From contig JAGTUW010000094.1 in assembly GCA_018224345.1 (NCBI GenBank), forward strand, positions 1-24,391: a stretch of 24,391 nucleotides of DNA. The letters run 5' to 3'. The notes below the pieces were generated by a model that was not told where the DNA came from, did no database searches, and saw nothing but the letters and a program-made list of their open reading frames with translations. Shown in pieces: positions 7,787-16,927 of this stretch. The DNA comes from Bacteroidota bacterium. Lineage in GTDB: Bacteria; Bacteroidota; Ignavibacteria; SZUA-365. Numbering within the stretch: the stretch's first letter is position 1; each line of letters begins with the position of its first letter. A program made the translations under genes and the position numbers.

Positions 7787-8832
7787 TATTCTGATCGTTC
7801 AGGGAGTATGGAATATGTTACCTTCTTCTTGTCTTTCAGTACCTCCTGTCCGCTGGTGACTACCATCTCATGCTCCGCTGCTCCCTGTGTGATTTCGATA
7901 ATACCACCTTCAGCTATCCCCGTCACGACCTGACGGCGGTGGGCGATGCTGTCATTATCCACGATGTATACAAGGCGCGTGCCATCGGGGCCCGCAAGAA
8001 CAGCCTCTTCCGGAACGGAAAGCGCCTGCTTGCGTATTGTCACCGGTAGCTCTATCTGAGCCAGCATCCCGGGCAGTAGTGTCCGGTCAAAATTCAGAAT
8101 TTCTATGTCGAATTTTACATTACGTGTTACCGGATCGATCTGCGGGTAGACCAATCGAATGATACCGGTGAGGGATCGATCGGGATAGGCGTTCAGCGTC
8201 AGGGGTAATCTGCGACCCTGTGTTATAGCTGCAAAATATTTTTCATTTGTCTCGGCCTTTATGACGAGTGAACGCATGTCGCTGATGGTCAGCAATTTAT
8301 CCTTCGCAGCGACCTGGCTGCCCCGGTCAGTCCATCGATGTGTCACCAGTCCGCTCAAGGGGCAGACGACGGGAACCGTGCGGTAGATGTTTTCGGCATA
8401 TGTGAGATCACTGCGGGCTTTTTCCAGCTCCAGCAGCAAGCCCTGCTTTTCCTCTTCCGTCTTTCCTTCGTCCGACAAAGCCTTCTCCAACCGTTGGATC
8501 TGCAACGTGTTGTTTGAAATGGCGCTGACACGGTCAATGGGATCGATGACGGCGATAATGCTCCCTTTCTCGACCTTCTGGTTTTCACGTGCCATCAGAG
8601 ACTCCACGATACCATCGACAGGCGCGTTGACATCGGTGAAGATATTGGCCTGGATGGTTCCCGTGATTTCGATAATCGAGGTCATATCTCTCCGTTCCAC
8701 GGCTGTGACTTCTGCCAGCGGGATCTTGCCGCCTGGAGATTTTCGTTTTGGATCGGCGTTCTCATTGCAGGCAGAGAGCAGCAGGACAACGCTGACGAAC
8801 AAAGGAAGATGTTGAATGAAAAATGCTTTCAT
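7786..8832 (-). CDS. RND efflux periplasmic adaptor (membrane fusion) lipoprotein
   Basis: A protein of 348 residues with a lipoprotein signal ending in LLLSAC (Cys22). The adaptor architecture is clear: a biotinyl-lipoyl half-motif near 70-100 (VNAPVDGIVESLMARENQ), a short alpha-helical hairpin (about 120-150, KALSDEGKTEEEKQGLLLEL), the second lipoyl half (VVCPLSGLVTHRWTDRGSQV), a beta-barrel domain and a membrane-proximal domain. It should bridge the RND pump and the outer-membrane channel. It starts 13 bases after the stop of the channel gene with an A-rich leader (GTAAAA) and no classical Shine-Dalgarno, and ends within the ATG of the pump gene. Confidence 0.92.
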   Translation of the reverse strand: MKAFFIQHLPLFVSVVLLLSACNENADPKRKSPGGKIPLAEVTAVERRDMTSIIEITGTIQANIFTDVNAPVDGIVESLMARENQKVEKGSIIAVIDPIDRVSAISNNTLQIQRLEKALSDEGKTEEEKQGLLLELEKARSDLTYAENIYRTVPVVCPLSGLVTHRWTDRGSQVAAKDKLLTISDMRSLVIKAETNEKYFAAITQGRRLPLTLNAYPDRSLTGIIRLVYPQIDPVTRNVKFDIEILNFDRTLLPGMLAQIELPVTIRKQALSVPEEAVLAGPDGTRLVYIVDNDSIAHRRQVVTGIAEGGIIEITQGAAEHEMVVTSGQEVLKDKKKVTYSILPERSE

Positions 8833-8845
8833 TTTTACAAATACG

Positions 8846-10195
8846 CTAAAATGGATAACTATCGTTTCCGGTCACGTAATTCAGTTTGGCCAGCGATTGC
8901 AGGAACGCCAGCATTGATGTACGGTACGCAATGGTTGATTTGGTCATTATGGCCTGCGCATCAAGCACATCCAATATGGCGCCCTGACCGCTTTGATACA
9001 TAACAAGGGCCGTCTGCAGTGTTTCACCGGCCAGATCCATGATTGCGATATTGGACGACATTTCCGCCTTCGACTCCTCTATAGCAGTCAGGACAAGGTC
9101 TATCTCCTTTTTGATGTCGAGGCGTGTCTGTGCTTTCTCGTCTTCGATCTGTTCTATCCGTAAATCACTTTGCGCCATTCTGGTATTGTAGTTGCTTCCG
9201 CGCAGGAAGGGGATGGTATAACGGATACCGATGCCGATGTTGTAGTTGAAATTATCGCCGAACGGCAGATAGCCATGTTCCCAGCTGGCAATGCCGTAGG
9301 AATAAAGCTCCGGTCTGATTTCCAGACTGTAAAGCTCTTTCTGTCCCGACTCTGCACGTATTTGAGAGTCGGCAACCTTCATCTCCGGGTGATTGGTCAG
9401 CGCTTCAGAATAAATTGAATCGGGCGACAGATGCCGATCCATCCTGCCTTCAACGTATTCGCTGGAATGATCCTCAAGGAGAAGTTGCGTGCCGTCCTCA
9501 AGGTTGCACAGTCGATGCAGTTTCACTTTCTGGGCAATGACGCTGTGTTCTGCCGTTCGCAATGCCCTTTCTTCTTCCGCGATTTGAACCTCGATTTTCA
9601 AAATATCGATCGCCGGCACCTTGCCGATGTTGTAGAGATGTTCGGCGTATCGGCGGTGTGATCTCAATTGCTCAATCGAATTTCTGTATGCATCAACCGC
9701 CGCCAAGGCCCTGAGCGCTTCAAAATATGTGTCGCTGACACTCCAGATGATCAGAGTACGGAGAGTTCGTCCGATGTAGTCATGTGCCGCTATCTCATCT
9801 TCCTTGATACGGATCCTGGTATCCCGCTGACCCCAGTCGTAAACAGTATAACGGAAAGCGATATCGGAATATATGTCGGTAAGACTGTTTCCCAGAAGTC
9901 TTTGTTTGTTCGGGAGAAGAAACTTCCAGAACGAGGCGCTCAACGAGGTTGAGATCTCGGGCAGGTAATCGGTTCTTGTGATTTCAATATCAGCCTGTTT
10001 GATCAGTGAATTCTTCTCGTTGGCCCGCAGGAGGTAATTGTCCTTCAGGGCGGTGTCAAGCAGCCGGGTGAGGTCATAGCGGGATGAAATGTCCTGGGCG
10101 GCGAGGTCGCCGGATTGATACAACATCACGAGAATAACGGGTATCCCTGTCAGAATTCCACGTATGATGCCGGAAAGGATATCGGTGAATGTCAT
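8846..10195 (-). CDS. TolC-family outer-membrane efflux channel
   Basis: A protein of 449 residues from the ATG at 10195, chosen because a hydrophobic signal sequence (residues about 5-30, ending near LAAQ) begins there and GTGGAG lies at suitable distance. An upstream in-frame ATG at 10327 would add 44 residues without membrane or family character. Two repeated long alpha-helical OEP domains are visible, with typical segments such as YDWGQRDTRIRIKEDEIAA and, near the C-terminus, MYQSGQGAILDVLDAQ. The protein forms a trimeric outer-membrane duct used with the adaptor and RND pump encoded downstream. It is first in the three-gene operon. Confidence 0.92.
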   Translation of the reverse strand: MTFTDILSGIIRGILTGIPVILVMLYQSGDLAAQDISSRYDLTRLLDTALKDNYLLRANEKNSLIKQADIEITRTDYLPEISTSLSASFWKFLLPNKQRLLGNSLTDIYSDIAFRYTVYDWGQRDTRIRIKEDEIAAHDYIGRTLRTLIIWSVSDTYFEALRALAAVDAYRNSIEQLRSHRRYAEHLYNIGKVPAIDILKIEVQIAEEERALRTAEHSVIAQKVKLHRLCNLEDGTQLLLEDHSSEYVEGRMDRHLSPDSIYSEALTNHPEMKVADSQIRAESGQKELYSLEIRPELYSYGIASWEHGYLPFGDNFNYNIGIGIRYTIPFLRGSNYNTRMAQSDLRIEQIEDEKAQTRLDIKKEIDLVLTAIEESKAEMSSNIAIMDLAGETLQTALVMYQSGQGAILDVLDAQAIMTKSTIAYRTSMLAFLQSLAKLNYVTGNDSYPF

Positions 10196-10361
10196 ACACG
10201 ATACTCCACGCTGAGCAGGGCCAGCCTCACAGTAGTCTCTGCTGCGTCTTCCGGCTGAAGGAAATACTGTTCCCACAAAGCTGAAGACATGCGAAGAAGC
10301 CGGGAATGCTGTGTCTCTTGAGAACATTGAAGCGGTCTTTCAAATGCGTTTGTCGTCGAGT

Positions 10362-10369
10362 CAAAATTA
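10362..10369 (-). promoter_or_regulatory. Possible -7/-10 element of the efflux operon
   Basis: On the minus strand TAATTTTG is an exact match to the Bacteroidota TAnnTTTG -7 element, and GATAAT overlapping it resembles a sigma70 -10. No good partner -33/-35 element is present at the right distance, so the call is weak. The leader before the tolC ATG would be about 160 bases. I see no riboswitch or other structured RNA in it. Confidence 0.25.
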
Positions 10370-10539
10370 TCGCGGAATCGCATCATGGTATTGTTGAAAA
10401 GAAATGAAAATCGTAATCAAGCTGCTTGGCGTATTGGCCATATGGCAAAATAAAAAATATCAGCACGGAACAAAATACAGAAATAACTGCCGTGTCTCAG
10501 GAATCTGCGTCGCGCAGCGAAATAATTCCGGCTCCCGGG

Positions 10540-10654
10540 CGGGGATGTCACCATCGAGAGCGCCTTGGGAGAAGGCAGTACGTTCATGCTCCGCTTGCCC
10601 CGGTATCCTGTTGACCCGAACGAGAGGTCACCGGCCATCACGGCGTGAGCCATC
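10540..10654 (+). pseudogene. 3'-end remnant of a CheB/CheR-histidine kinase paralog
   Basis: Positions 10540-10654 align without gaps to 15590-15704, the last 36 codons and stop of the large kinase gene, with only about seven to nine differences. The frame is intact, ending RSPAITA and TGA at 10646-10648. Several differences change residues while keeping the kinase G2-box pattern (ALGEGSTFML here, TVGGGSTFTL in the full gene), which suggests a once-functional paralog. Similarity ends abruptly upstream of 10540 and just after the stop. Nothing upstream encodes the rest of the protein. Confidence 0.85.
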
Positions 10655-10674
10655 CTCCGCCCCGGCCTGCATGG

Positions 10675-10787
10675 AACAGCGTCCCATCCGGTGCGCGATA
10701 CAGCGTTTTGCGATTACCACCTGTCCAGCAGGACTGTGTTGCCTCCCAGCGCTGCCCGCTTCCATGCCACCGGTCGATGCGTGTCGC
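10675..10787 (-). pseudogene. Internal fragment of an Asp-box (BNR) gene paralog
   Basis: Positions 10675-10787 align without gaps to 4141-4253, an N-terminal part of the Asp-box protein gene, with about 11 differences in 113 bases. On the minus strand both encode a segment of the form RWHG-x-x-QRWEA...GNRKTLYRAPDGTLF. Only this about 37-codon piece remains, without start or stop. It sits 20 bases from the kinase 3' remnant, in the opposite orientation. Confidence 0.85.
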
Positions 10788-11182
10788 ATGTCCGGTGTTC
10801 ATGCATGCCGTTGATGGAGGTCTTCATGCCTCTTCCTCCACAAGGAAACGCACAGTGCAGAAAGCTGAGGAATCAAGGTATCGAAGAGAAAGTTGAATTG
10901 AAAAAAAACATCCTGTACACGCCCATATTAAACACGTTGCTTGAATCGTGCGTCCGGATCGGGGTTCTGATTGGCAGAAGTTGCAATGTGGACATTCCCG
11001 GGAGTGGAACTTGCAGGAGACCGGCGGTGACAGGGAAGGTCATACCGGCCCGGATACCCCCGGAGGGTGTGAAATATGTAACTTTTTTCCGGAATAATGT
11101 AATGGTTGCTTCACCCGAATAAGCAATCTTGGAAGTGTCACTACTGATCCCTCATCACCAGCGCAGATTCTATGGAGTTATC
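10788..11182. other. Intergenic stretch, no intact gene
   Basis: About 395 bases without a supportable gene. A short plus-strand stretch at about 10850-10895 reads RKLRNQGIEEKVEL, reminiscent of the Fis-type C-terminal tail of an NtrC-family regulator. It could be a third piece of gene debris, but it is too short to assert. The rest (about 10900-11130) includes an A-tract and AT-rich patches ahead of the lipoprotein gene. I could not find a convincing promoter pair. Confidence 0.3.
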
Positions 11183-11827
11183 ATGAAATCTATCACACAG
11201 TCCATAACGAGACACACGTTCCTCCTCCTCTCATTGCACCTCCTGCTTGCAGGTTGTGCATCGACCAGCATGGAGCGTTCCGATGATGCCCGGACCACGA
11301 TGCAGACCGTTGAAAACGATATACAACGTATTGTCGTGCAACTCGATGCCACCGGACAATCGCTTGACAACCTGGTCAACTTCAACCAGACTGATGTCAA
11401 AAAGGCCTTTGACGAGTTTGCCGCAAATGTGGAGAAAATCGAAAAAATGGAGAAATCGTTTTCTGCGCATGCAGACAAGATGCAAGCACGCGGCAAGGAG
11501 TATTTCGCGGAGTGGAAGAAGGAAGGCACGACCTACGACAACCCTGATATCCAGGCGCTCAGCGACCAGCGTCGCGACGAACTCGGCACAGCGTACGGAC
11601 GTATCGCCCAAAGTGGCGTCAGTGTGAAGTCGGCGTTCAAAACGTACGTCTCCGACGTGCAGGAAATCCGTACATTCCTCTCCACCGATCTGACATCAAA
11701 GGGTATCGATGCAATTGTCGAGGTCTCCAGGAGGTCTGTTCGCGACGGTACAAACCTCAAATATGCGATCAAGAACATGCAGGGAGTGATTGAATCGGTG
11801 AAGGATGAAATGGCGCAGACGCGCTGA
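11183..11827 (+). CDS. DUF2959-like coiled-coil lipoprotein
   Basis: A protein of 214 residues. The signal peptide ends in the lipobox LLAGC (Cys25), followed by Ala-Ser, which suggests outer-membrane anchoring. The rest is almost wholly helical, with heptad-like segments (FDEFAANVEKIEKMEKSFSA, MQARGKEYFAEWKKEG, LKYAIKNMQGVIESVKDEM). These segments match my recollection of DUF2959-family periplasmic proteins, whose function is unknown. The ATG at 11183 was chosen over an in-frame ATG at 11129 because the signal peptide starts there and GGAG lies 7 bases upstream. It is followed by 187 bases and then the large kinase gene. No functional link is evident. Confidence 0.75.
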   Translation: MKSITQSITRHTFLLLSLHLLLAGCASTSMERSDDARTTMQTVENDIQRIVVQLDATGQSLDNLVNFNQTDVKKAFDEFAANVEKIEKMEKSFSAHADKMQARGKEYFAEWKKEGTTYDNPDIQALSDQRRDELGTAYGRIAQSGVSVKSAFKTYVSDVQEIRTFLSTDLTSKGIDAIVEVSRRSVRDGTNLKYAIKNMQGVIESVKDEMAQTR

Positions 11828-12014
11828 CTCTGATATCGTCGATTGTTCAGTGTAGCTCCCTTGCCACGAAATCCCGGTTTCGGATTGATGATGAACACAC
11901 ATTGGCGTGTTGCTGCTTCCGCTGACCAGGTCTTCGGCTATCACGTTGTATTCGTCCCGGACTTACGATTGCCCGGTGCCTGTTCTGCGTTTGAATCTGC
12001 AACGGAGTTTATAC

Positions 12015-15000
12015 ATGAAGCAGAAAGACCGAATGACTGACAAGATTGTACCGGGCGACGACGGCGCGCCCTCTCACCTGACCGTGGTTGGTATCGGCTC
12101 GTCGGCAGGTGGCCTGGCCGCACTCAAGATTTTCTTTTCCCGGATTCCTGCCGACAGCGGAGTGGCGTGGGTCGTTGTGATGCATCTGTCGCCGACGCAC
12201 GCGAGCCACCTTTCCGAACTTCTCCAGCCGCAGGTGGGAGTCCCGGTACGACAGATCACGGAAACGATCATACTTGAGCCGGACCAGATCTATGTGATTC
12301 CACCGAATGCGAATCTGAACGCCGTCGACACACACCTTCGTCTCTCGACGTTGGAGGCGCAGGCGGGGCAGCGCGGACCGGTGGACCACTTCTTCCGTAC
12401 GCTTGCCCGCACCCACCACGGTCATTCGGTGGGTGTGATCCTGACGGGTACGGGCTCGGACGGCGCCCGGGGCATCCGCGAGATCAGGGCCAAGGGTGGG
12501 CTAACGCTGGTGCAGGACCCGGACGAGGCCGAGTTCGACGGCATGCCGCGGAGCGCCATTGCGACGGGCGATGTGGATGCCGTACTCCCGGTCGCGGAGA
12601 TCCCGGGGGCCGTGCTGCGCTTCATCAGTACGGATCCGCGGGTGTCAGTGTCCGGGGATGTATCGACCAGCGATGGGAAGCACCACCGACTGATGCAGAA
12701 TCTTTTCGCCTTGGTCCGGACACGAACAAAACGGGACTTCAGCCGCTACAAACGACCGACCGTACTGCGGTGCATCGCCCGCCGGATGCAACTCCTTCAG
12801 GTCGTGGAGTTGGAGGAGTACCTTGAAATCCTGCGTTCCGACCAGTCGGAAGTTGAAACCCTCGCCGACAATTTTCTCATCACGGTAACCAGTTTCTTCC
12901 GCGACCCGCAAGTTTTCGAGGCGCTGGCAAGGCAAGTCGTGCCGCAGCTCTTCAGAGGGAAGGGGCCGGAAGACACCATCCGGGTGTGGAGCGTGGGCTG
13001 TGCTACGGGCGAGGAGGCTTTTTCACTGGCAATACTGCTCCTCGAGGAAGCCATGCATCACGCTGCGTCACCACGGCTCCAGGTATTCGCCACCGATCTG
13101 CACCAACCATCGTTGGCGCGGGCGCGCGAGGCGGTCTTCACGGGTGAGATTGAGGCCGACGTGAGTCCTGAGCGCCTGCAGCAGTTCTTCCATACGGAAA
13201 ACGGCGGCTACAGGGTCCGGCAGCAGGTACGCGAGCTGGTCCTGTTCTCACAGCACAACATGCTCGGAGACCCGCCCTTCTCCAGGCTCGATCTGATCGC
13301 GTGCCGCAATGTCCTGATCTACCTCAATCAGGAGGTCCAGCGGGATCTTCTGGCGCTCTACCATTACTCCCTCATGCCCGAAGGTATTCTCCTCCTCGGT
13401 CCTTCAGAGGCCGTGGACGCATCGAAGCTCTTTCTGGCGCAGGACAAGGAGCATCGGATTTACCGGCGTCGTACCGTTACCGGTGCGGAGCTCCGTATTC
13501 CCTTGTTTCCGCTGATCCGGACCAGGAATCCAGCCATCATTGAGAAGGATCATCTGCGGCAAGACAGAACGCCCGGCGCACTCCACGAGCGGATAGTGGA
13601 GCGTTACGCGCCACCCAGCCTGCTGCTGAACTCTGACAATACGGTCATCCATCTCTCGGAGCACGCGGGGCGCTACCTGCTTCATCCCGGCGGCGAGCCC
13701 ACCGTCGGCGTCTTCAAGATTGTTCGACCGGAGCTCCGCACGGAACTGCGGGAAGCACTGCGCGCAGCGCAACAGCAGGGAGGAGCGGCTGTGGAATCAA
13801 AGCCGGTCCCGATACGGTTCGATGGCGAGACAAGGACCGTCGTCATGCACGTGCGGACGGCGGTGGCATTCGAAGTGGAAGGCTATGCGTTGATCTTTTT
13901 CCTTGAGCGGGCAGCGCCCGAGACATCGGGAGAAGAACGTTCCGACGACGACAGCCGGAATACGATGCAGGAAGGGCGGGGCGGTGAGCTCGAGGCTGAA
14001 CTGCTCGTGGCCGAACACCGGCTGCAGGCTACCATTGAGGATTATGAAGCGACCCAGGAAGAACTCAGGGCGTCCAATGAGGAGCTCGAATCGTCGAACG
14101 AAGAACTCCGCGCAACCATGGAGGAACTCGAGACGAGCAAGGAGGAACTCCAGAGCATCAACGAAGAACTCCAGGCGCTCAACGAGGAAAACCGCCACAA
14201 GGTGGAGGAATTGGACCAGCTCTCCGGCGACCTCCAGAATCTGCTGGTTGCCACGGACATTGCCATCCTCTTTCTCGACCGGGAACTGCGGATCGTGCGC
14301 TTCACCCCGAAGCTGGCCGAAATTTTCAACGTGCGGCCGGCGGATCAGGGCCGCCCCATTTCGGATCTCACGCACCGTCTCGGCTATAGGGATTTCATGG
14401 AGGATGCGCAGACTGTCCTCGAACGGCTCACCGCCGTCGAGCGGGAAGTCCAGGACGAGAAGGGCCAGTGGTACCTCACGCGCGTGTTGCCCTACCGGAC
14501 AGCAGATGACCGGATCGAGGGCGTGGTCGTCAATTTCATCGACATCAGCGAGCGTAAGCGGATGGAGGAGGAACTTCGGCATGCCAAGGTCTTCGCAGAA
14601 GACATCGTCGAAACCCTCCATGAACCACTGCTCGTTCTCACAGCGGATTTTCGTGTGGTTACCGCGAACCCGGCGTTCTACAAGCATTTCGGCGTGAATT
14701 CCGGGGACACGATCGGCCAGCGATTGGAGGAACTCGGCAACAGACAGTGGGACATTCCCGAGCTGCGACGGCTGCTTGAGGACGTGCTGCCAGGGAATGA
14801 CTTTTTCAACGACTTCGAGATCGAACACGAATTCGAGGAAATCGGGCACCGGGTGATGCTGGTCAATGCCCGGCGGATCGACCACGTCCAGCTCGTCCTG
14901 CTGGGTATCCACGACATCACCGAGCGCAAACGCGGTGAGGTGGAACTGCGTGCGGCCAAGGAATCGTTGGAGCGGGCCAACAGGGACATGGGCCAATTCC

Positions 15001-15698
15001 TCTCCACGATCAGCCACGAGGTCCGTTCACCGCTCAGCACCGTGACGGGTTTCTCCGAGCTCATCGAGACCGGAGTTGCCGGTCCCGTCAACACGGCGCA
15101 GAAGGATTATCTGGCGCGTATCAGGAGAAGCGTCTCCAACGTCGTCGACATCCTCGATGAGGTCCTTACCTATTCGTTCTCAGAAGCCGGAGGGGAGATG
15201 CTGAACCTGAGTGAGGCGGATCTTGCCGAGGTCGCGCGGGACGTACTTGCCACGGCAGGTGCGTCGATGATCGCTTCGGACCACGAGCTTCACCTGCACG
15301 GAGCGGAAGAAGCGGTTATGGCCACTACCGACCCGGTCAAGGTGCGGCGGATCATCACCAACCTTGTCGAAAACGCGATAAAATATGCGGAAGGATCCGT
15401 GGACCTGAAACTGGAGGCGAACCGGCAGACGGTGGAGTTTCACGTTCGGGACCATGGTCCGGGGATCCCACCCGATCAGCTCGAGCGGATCTTCGATCCG
15501 TACGTACGGCTCGATACCCCGACCAGCAACACACGACGCGGCACCGGACTCGGCCTCGCCATTTCACGGCGTCTTGCCCGGTTCCTTGGCGGGGATGTCA
15601 CCATCGAGAGCACCGTGGGAGGAGGCAGTACGTTCACGTTGCGCTTGCCCCGGTATCCTGTTGACCCGAACGAGAGGTCACCGGCGATCACGGCGTGA
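12015..15698 (+). CDS. CheB-CheR-PAS-PAS-histidine kinase fusion protein
   Basis: A protein of 1227 residues. A CheB-type methylesterase domain (about 20-200) has the Ser-His-Asp set: Ser30 in GIGSSAGG, His57 in VMHLSP, and Asp in GTGSDGARG. A CheR methyltransferase domain (about 225-490) follows, with the SAM motif VWSVGCATGEEAF and RLDLIACRNVLIYL. A long coiled coil (about 650-745, repeated EELxxxNEEL units) leads to two PAS domains (about 750-870 and 880-985). The histidine kinase core has His1001 in STISHEVRSPL, N box NLVENAIKYA, G1 DHGPGIP and G2 GTGLGLAIS. There is no transmembrane segment and no receiver domain. The ATG at 12015 follows CGGAG at good spacing. The physiological role of this fusion class is largely unknown. 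Its response regulator is not encoded nearby unless it cross-talks with the NtrC-type protein downstream. Confidence 0.92.
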   Translation: MKQKDRMTDKIVPGDDGAPSHLTVVGIGSSAGGLAALKIFFSRIPADSGVAWVVVMHLSPTHASHLSELLQPQVGVPVRQITETIILEPDQIYVIPPNANLNAVDTHLRLSTLEAQAGQRGPVDHFFRTLARTHHGHSVGVILTGTGSDGARGIREIRAKGGLTLVQDPDEAEFDGMPRSAIATGDVDAVLPVAEIPGAVLRFISTDPRVSVSGDVSTSDGKHHRLMQNLFALVRTRTKRDFSRYKRPTVLRCIARRMQLLQVVELEEYLEILRSDQSEVETLADNFLITVTSFFRDPQVFEALARQVVPQLFRGKGPEDTIRVWSVGCATGEEAFSLAILLLEEAMHHAASPRLQVFATDLHQPSLARAREAVFTGEIEADVSPERLQQFFHTENGGYRVRQQVRELVLFSQHNMLGDPPFSRLDLIACRNVLIYLNQEVQRDLLALYHYSLMPEGILLLGPSEAVDASKLFLAQDKEHRIYRRRTVTGAELRIPLFPLIRTRNPAIIEKDHLRQDRTPGALHERIVERYAPPSLLLNSDNTVIHLSEHAGRYLLHPGGEPTVGVFKIVRPELRTELREALRAAQQQGGAAVESKPVPIRFDGETRTVVMHVRTAVAFEVEGYALIFFLERAAPETSGEERSDDDSRNTMQEGRGGELEAELLVAEHRLQATIEDYEATQEELRASNEELESSNEELRATMEELETSKEELQSINEELQALNEENRHKVEELDQLSGDLQNLLVATDIAILFLDRELRIVRFTPKLAEIFNVRPADQGRPISDLTHRLGYRDFMEDAQTVLERLTAVEREVQDEKGQWYLTRVLPYRTADDRIEGVVVNFIDISERKRMEEELRHAKVFAEDIVETLHEPLLVLTADFRVVTANPAFYKHFGVNSGDTIGQRLEELGNRQWDIPELRRLLEDVLPGNDFFNDFEIEHEFEEIGHRVMLVNARRIDHVQLVLLGIHDITERKRGEVELRAAKESLERANRDMGQFLSTISHEVRSPLSTVTGFSELIETGVAGPVNTAQKDYLARIRRSVSNVVDILDEVLTYSFSEAGGEMLNLSEADLAEVARDVLATAGASMIASDHELHLHGAEEAVMATTDPVKVRRIITNLVENAIKYAEGSVDLKLEANRQTVEFHVRDHGPGIPPDQLERIFDPYVRLDTPTSNTRRGTGLGLAISRRLARFLGGDVTIESTVGGGSTFTLRLPRYPVDPNERSPAITA

Positions 15699-15882
15699 GC
15701 CATCCGCACCGGCGCTGCGCCTGCCTCCGTGGCGCGGCAAACTGCTACGGCAGCATGGCAGCTCTGGAAGAAGAATCCGTCGGAGTGCAGAAACCCGCGG
15801 CTCGATCCTCTTCGAAACAACGTCTTTCCGTATCTGCTCCAGGGATGCACTTGTTCCCGGTGTCGTGAACAGGGGGGTGTTT

Positions 15883-15913
15883 TTTGATTTTGCTGCGGCC
15901 GGTGCTACTTTTT
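15883..15913 (+). promoter_or_regulatory. Candidate promoter of the binding protein-kinase-regulator operon
   Basis: TTTG at 15883-15886 and TACTTTTT at 15906-15913 are 19 bases apart, matching the Bacteroidota TTTG/TAnnTTTG pattern. The same bases can be read as a weak sigma70 pair (TTGATT-N16-TACTTT). The predicted start lies about 40 bases before the ATG at 15962. The remaining gap after the kinase gene (15699-15882) shows no gene. Confidence 0.4.
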
Positions 15914-15961
15914 ATTGAGTCGCAACAGGTTTCGGAGAAAAGTGAGCAACGGAGTACTGCA

Positions 15962-16927
15962 ATGAAACGACCGGAATATCAGTATGCAAGCAGCAGGGCG
16001 CATCACAGATATGTCATCACACCGGTCGCGCTGTTGCTGTGCTTCCTTGCCGCGTGCGGAGAGCGCGTTGACAAACAACCCACGGTCATCGTTGATTTTG
16101 AGCAGGTCGGTAGTGTTCACGAACTCCCGTCCGATTCTTCGTCGGCTCACCCGCCTCTGAGAGTCGCGCTTTCCGCCATGTTGTCTCCAGAGGAGACTTT
16201 TTCACATTACCTGGATCTGGTTACCTACATCTCAGGGAGAATGGGGAGGAAGGTGGAGATAAAACAACGCAGGTCGTACAGGGAAACCAATATCCTGCTG
16301 GAGAGGGAGGAAGTGGATGTGGCATTTGTGTGCTCTATCGTCTATGCAGACCTCAGCGACCGGGGAGTGGTTGACCTGCTGGCCGTTCCGGTTTCGCAGG
16401 GGCGTGTGCATTACCGCGCCTTCATACTCGCAAACAGGTCGCAGGATATCCATACTGTTGCCGATCTGAAAGGACGGACCTTCGCCTATACCGATCCGCT
16501 GTCGTTCAGTGGTTATGCCTATATGCAGTACCGCCTCCACACGCTGTCTCTCGCAGGCGATAATTTCTTTTCCGATGTGTTTTTTTCGCATGCCCATGAT
16601 CATTCCATCCGGCTGGTCAACAAGGGTATCGTCGATGCCGCCACGGTGCACAGTCTGATCTATGACTCATTCAGCGCGTACTATCCGGAAGCAGTGAAAA
16701 ACATCCGTGTCATCGAGCGGTCCGGATACTACGGTATTCCACCCTTTGTCACTCCGGTGGGGACACCCGATTCGACGAAAGCCCTCCTTCGCGAAATATT
16801 CTGCAGCATGCATGAGAATACACGCGGACAGGCGATTCTCTCCGCTCTCGGGATTGACAGGTTTATACCGGGCAATGATGCCGAGTATGACACGGTCAGG
16901 GAGATCAACCGGACGGTGCGTCGATGA
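15962..16927 (+). CDS. PhnD-family periplasmic oxyanion-binding lipoprotein
   Basis: A protein of 321 residues. The signal ends in FLAAC (Cys32), so the protein is a lipoprotein. The mature part has the PhnD/phosphonate-type periplasmic binding fold: LRVALSAMLSPEETF start, Y-x-x-L-V-x-YIS helix, VDVAFVCSIVYADL, a LKGRTFAYTDPLSFSGY hinge segment, and a final segment of the GIPPFVTP kind. No ABC permease or ATPase is nearby. It instead overlaps a sensor kinase by ATGA, as in AioX/ArxX and TtrS-like sensing, where a PhnD-like protein binds an oxyanion and presents it to the kinase. The ATG at 15962 follows CGGAG. Ligand candidates (arsenite or arsenate, selenium or sulfur oxyanions) are inference only. 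Confidence 0.85.
   Translation: MKRPEYQYASSRAHHRYVITPVALLLCFLAACGERVDKQPTVIVDFEQVGSVHELPSDSSSAHPPLRVALSAMLSPEETFSHYLDLVTYISGRMGRKVEIKQRRSYRETNILLEREEVDVAFVCSIVYADLSDRGVVDLLAVPVSQGRVHYRAFILANRSQDIHTVADLKGRTFAYTDPLSFSGYAYMQYRLHTLSLAGDNFFSDVFFSHAHDHSIRLVNKGIVDAATVHSLIYDSFSAYYPEAVKNIRVIERSGYYGIPPFVTPVGTPDSTKALLREIFCSMHENTRGQAILSALGIDRFIPGNDAEYDTVREINRTVRR

Noticed and set aside
10404..11122. Several overlapping plus-strand frames in the debris region
   Set aside because: They run through fragments of known genes in wrong frames or on the wrong strand and have no coherent protein character.
11868..11885. Small dyad CGAAA-N6-TTTCG between the lipoprotein and the large kinase gene
   Set aside because: Five-base stem expected by chance, with no positional link to a promoter or terminator.
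13797..15017. Long minus-strand open frame of 406 codons opposite the CheB/CheR-kinase gene
   Set aside because: It is antisense to a well-supported kinase with clear motifs, arises from GC-biased codon use, and has no family resemblance or ribosome site.
15962..16927. Calling the PhnD-like protein a phosphonate ABC transporter component
   Set aside because: No permease or ATPase genes are adjacent. It is translationally coupled to a sensor kinase instead.
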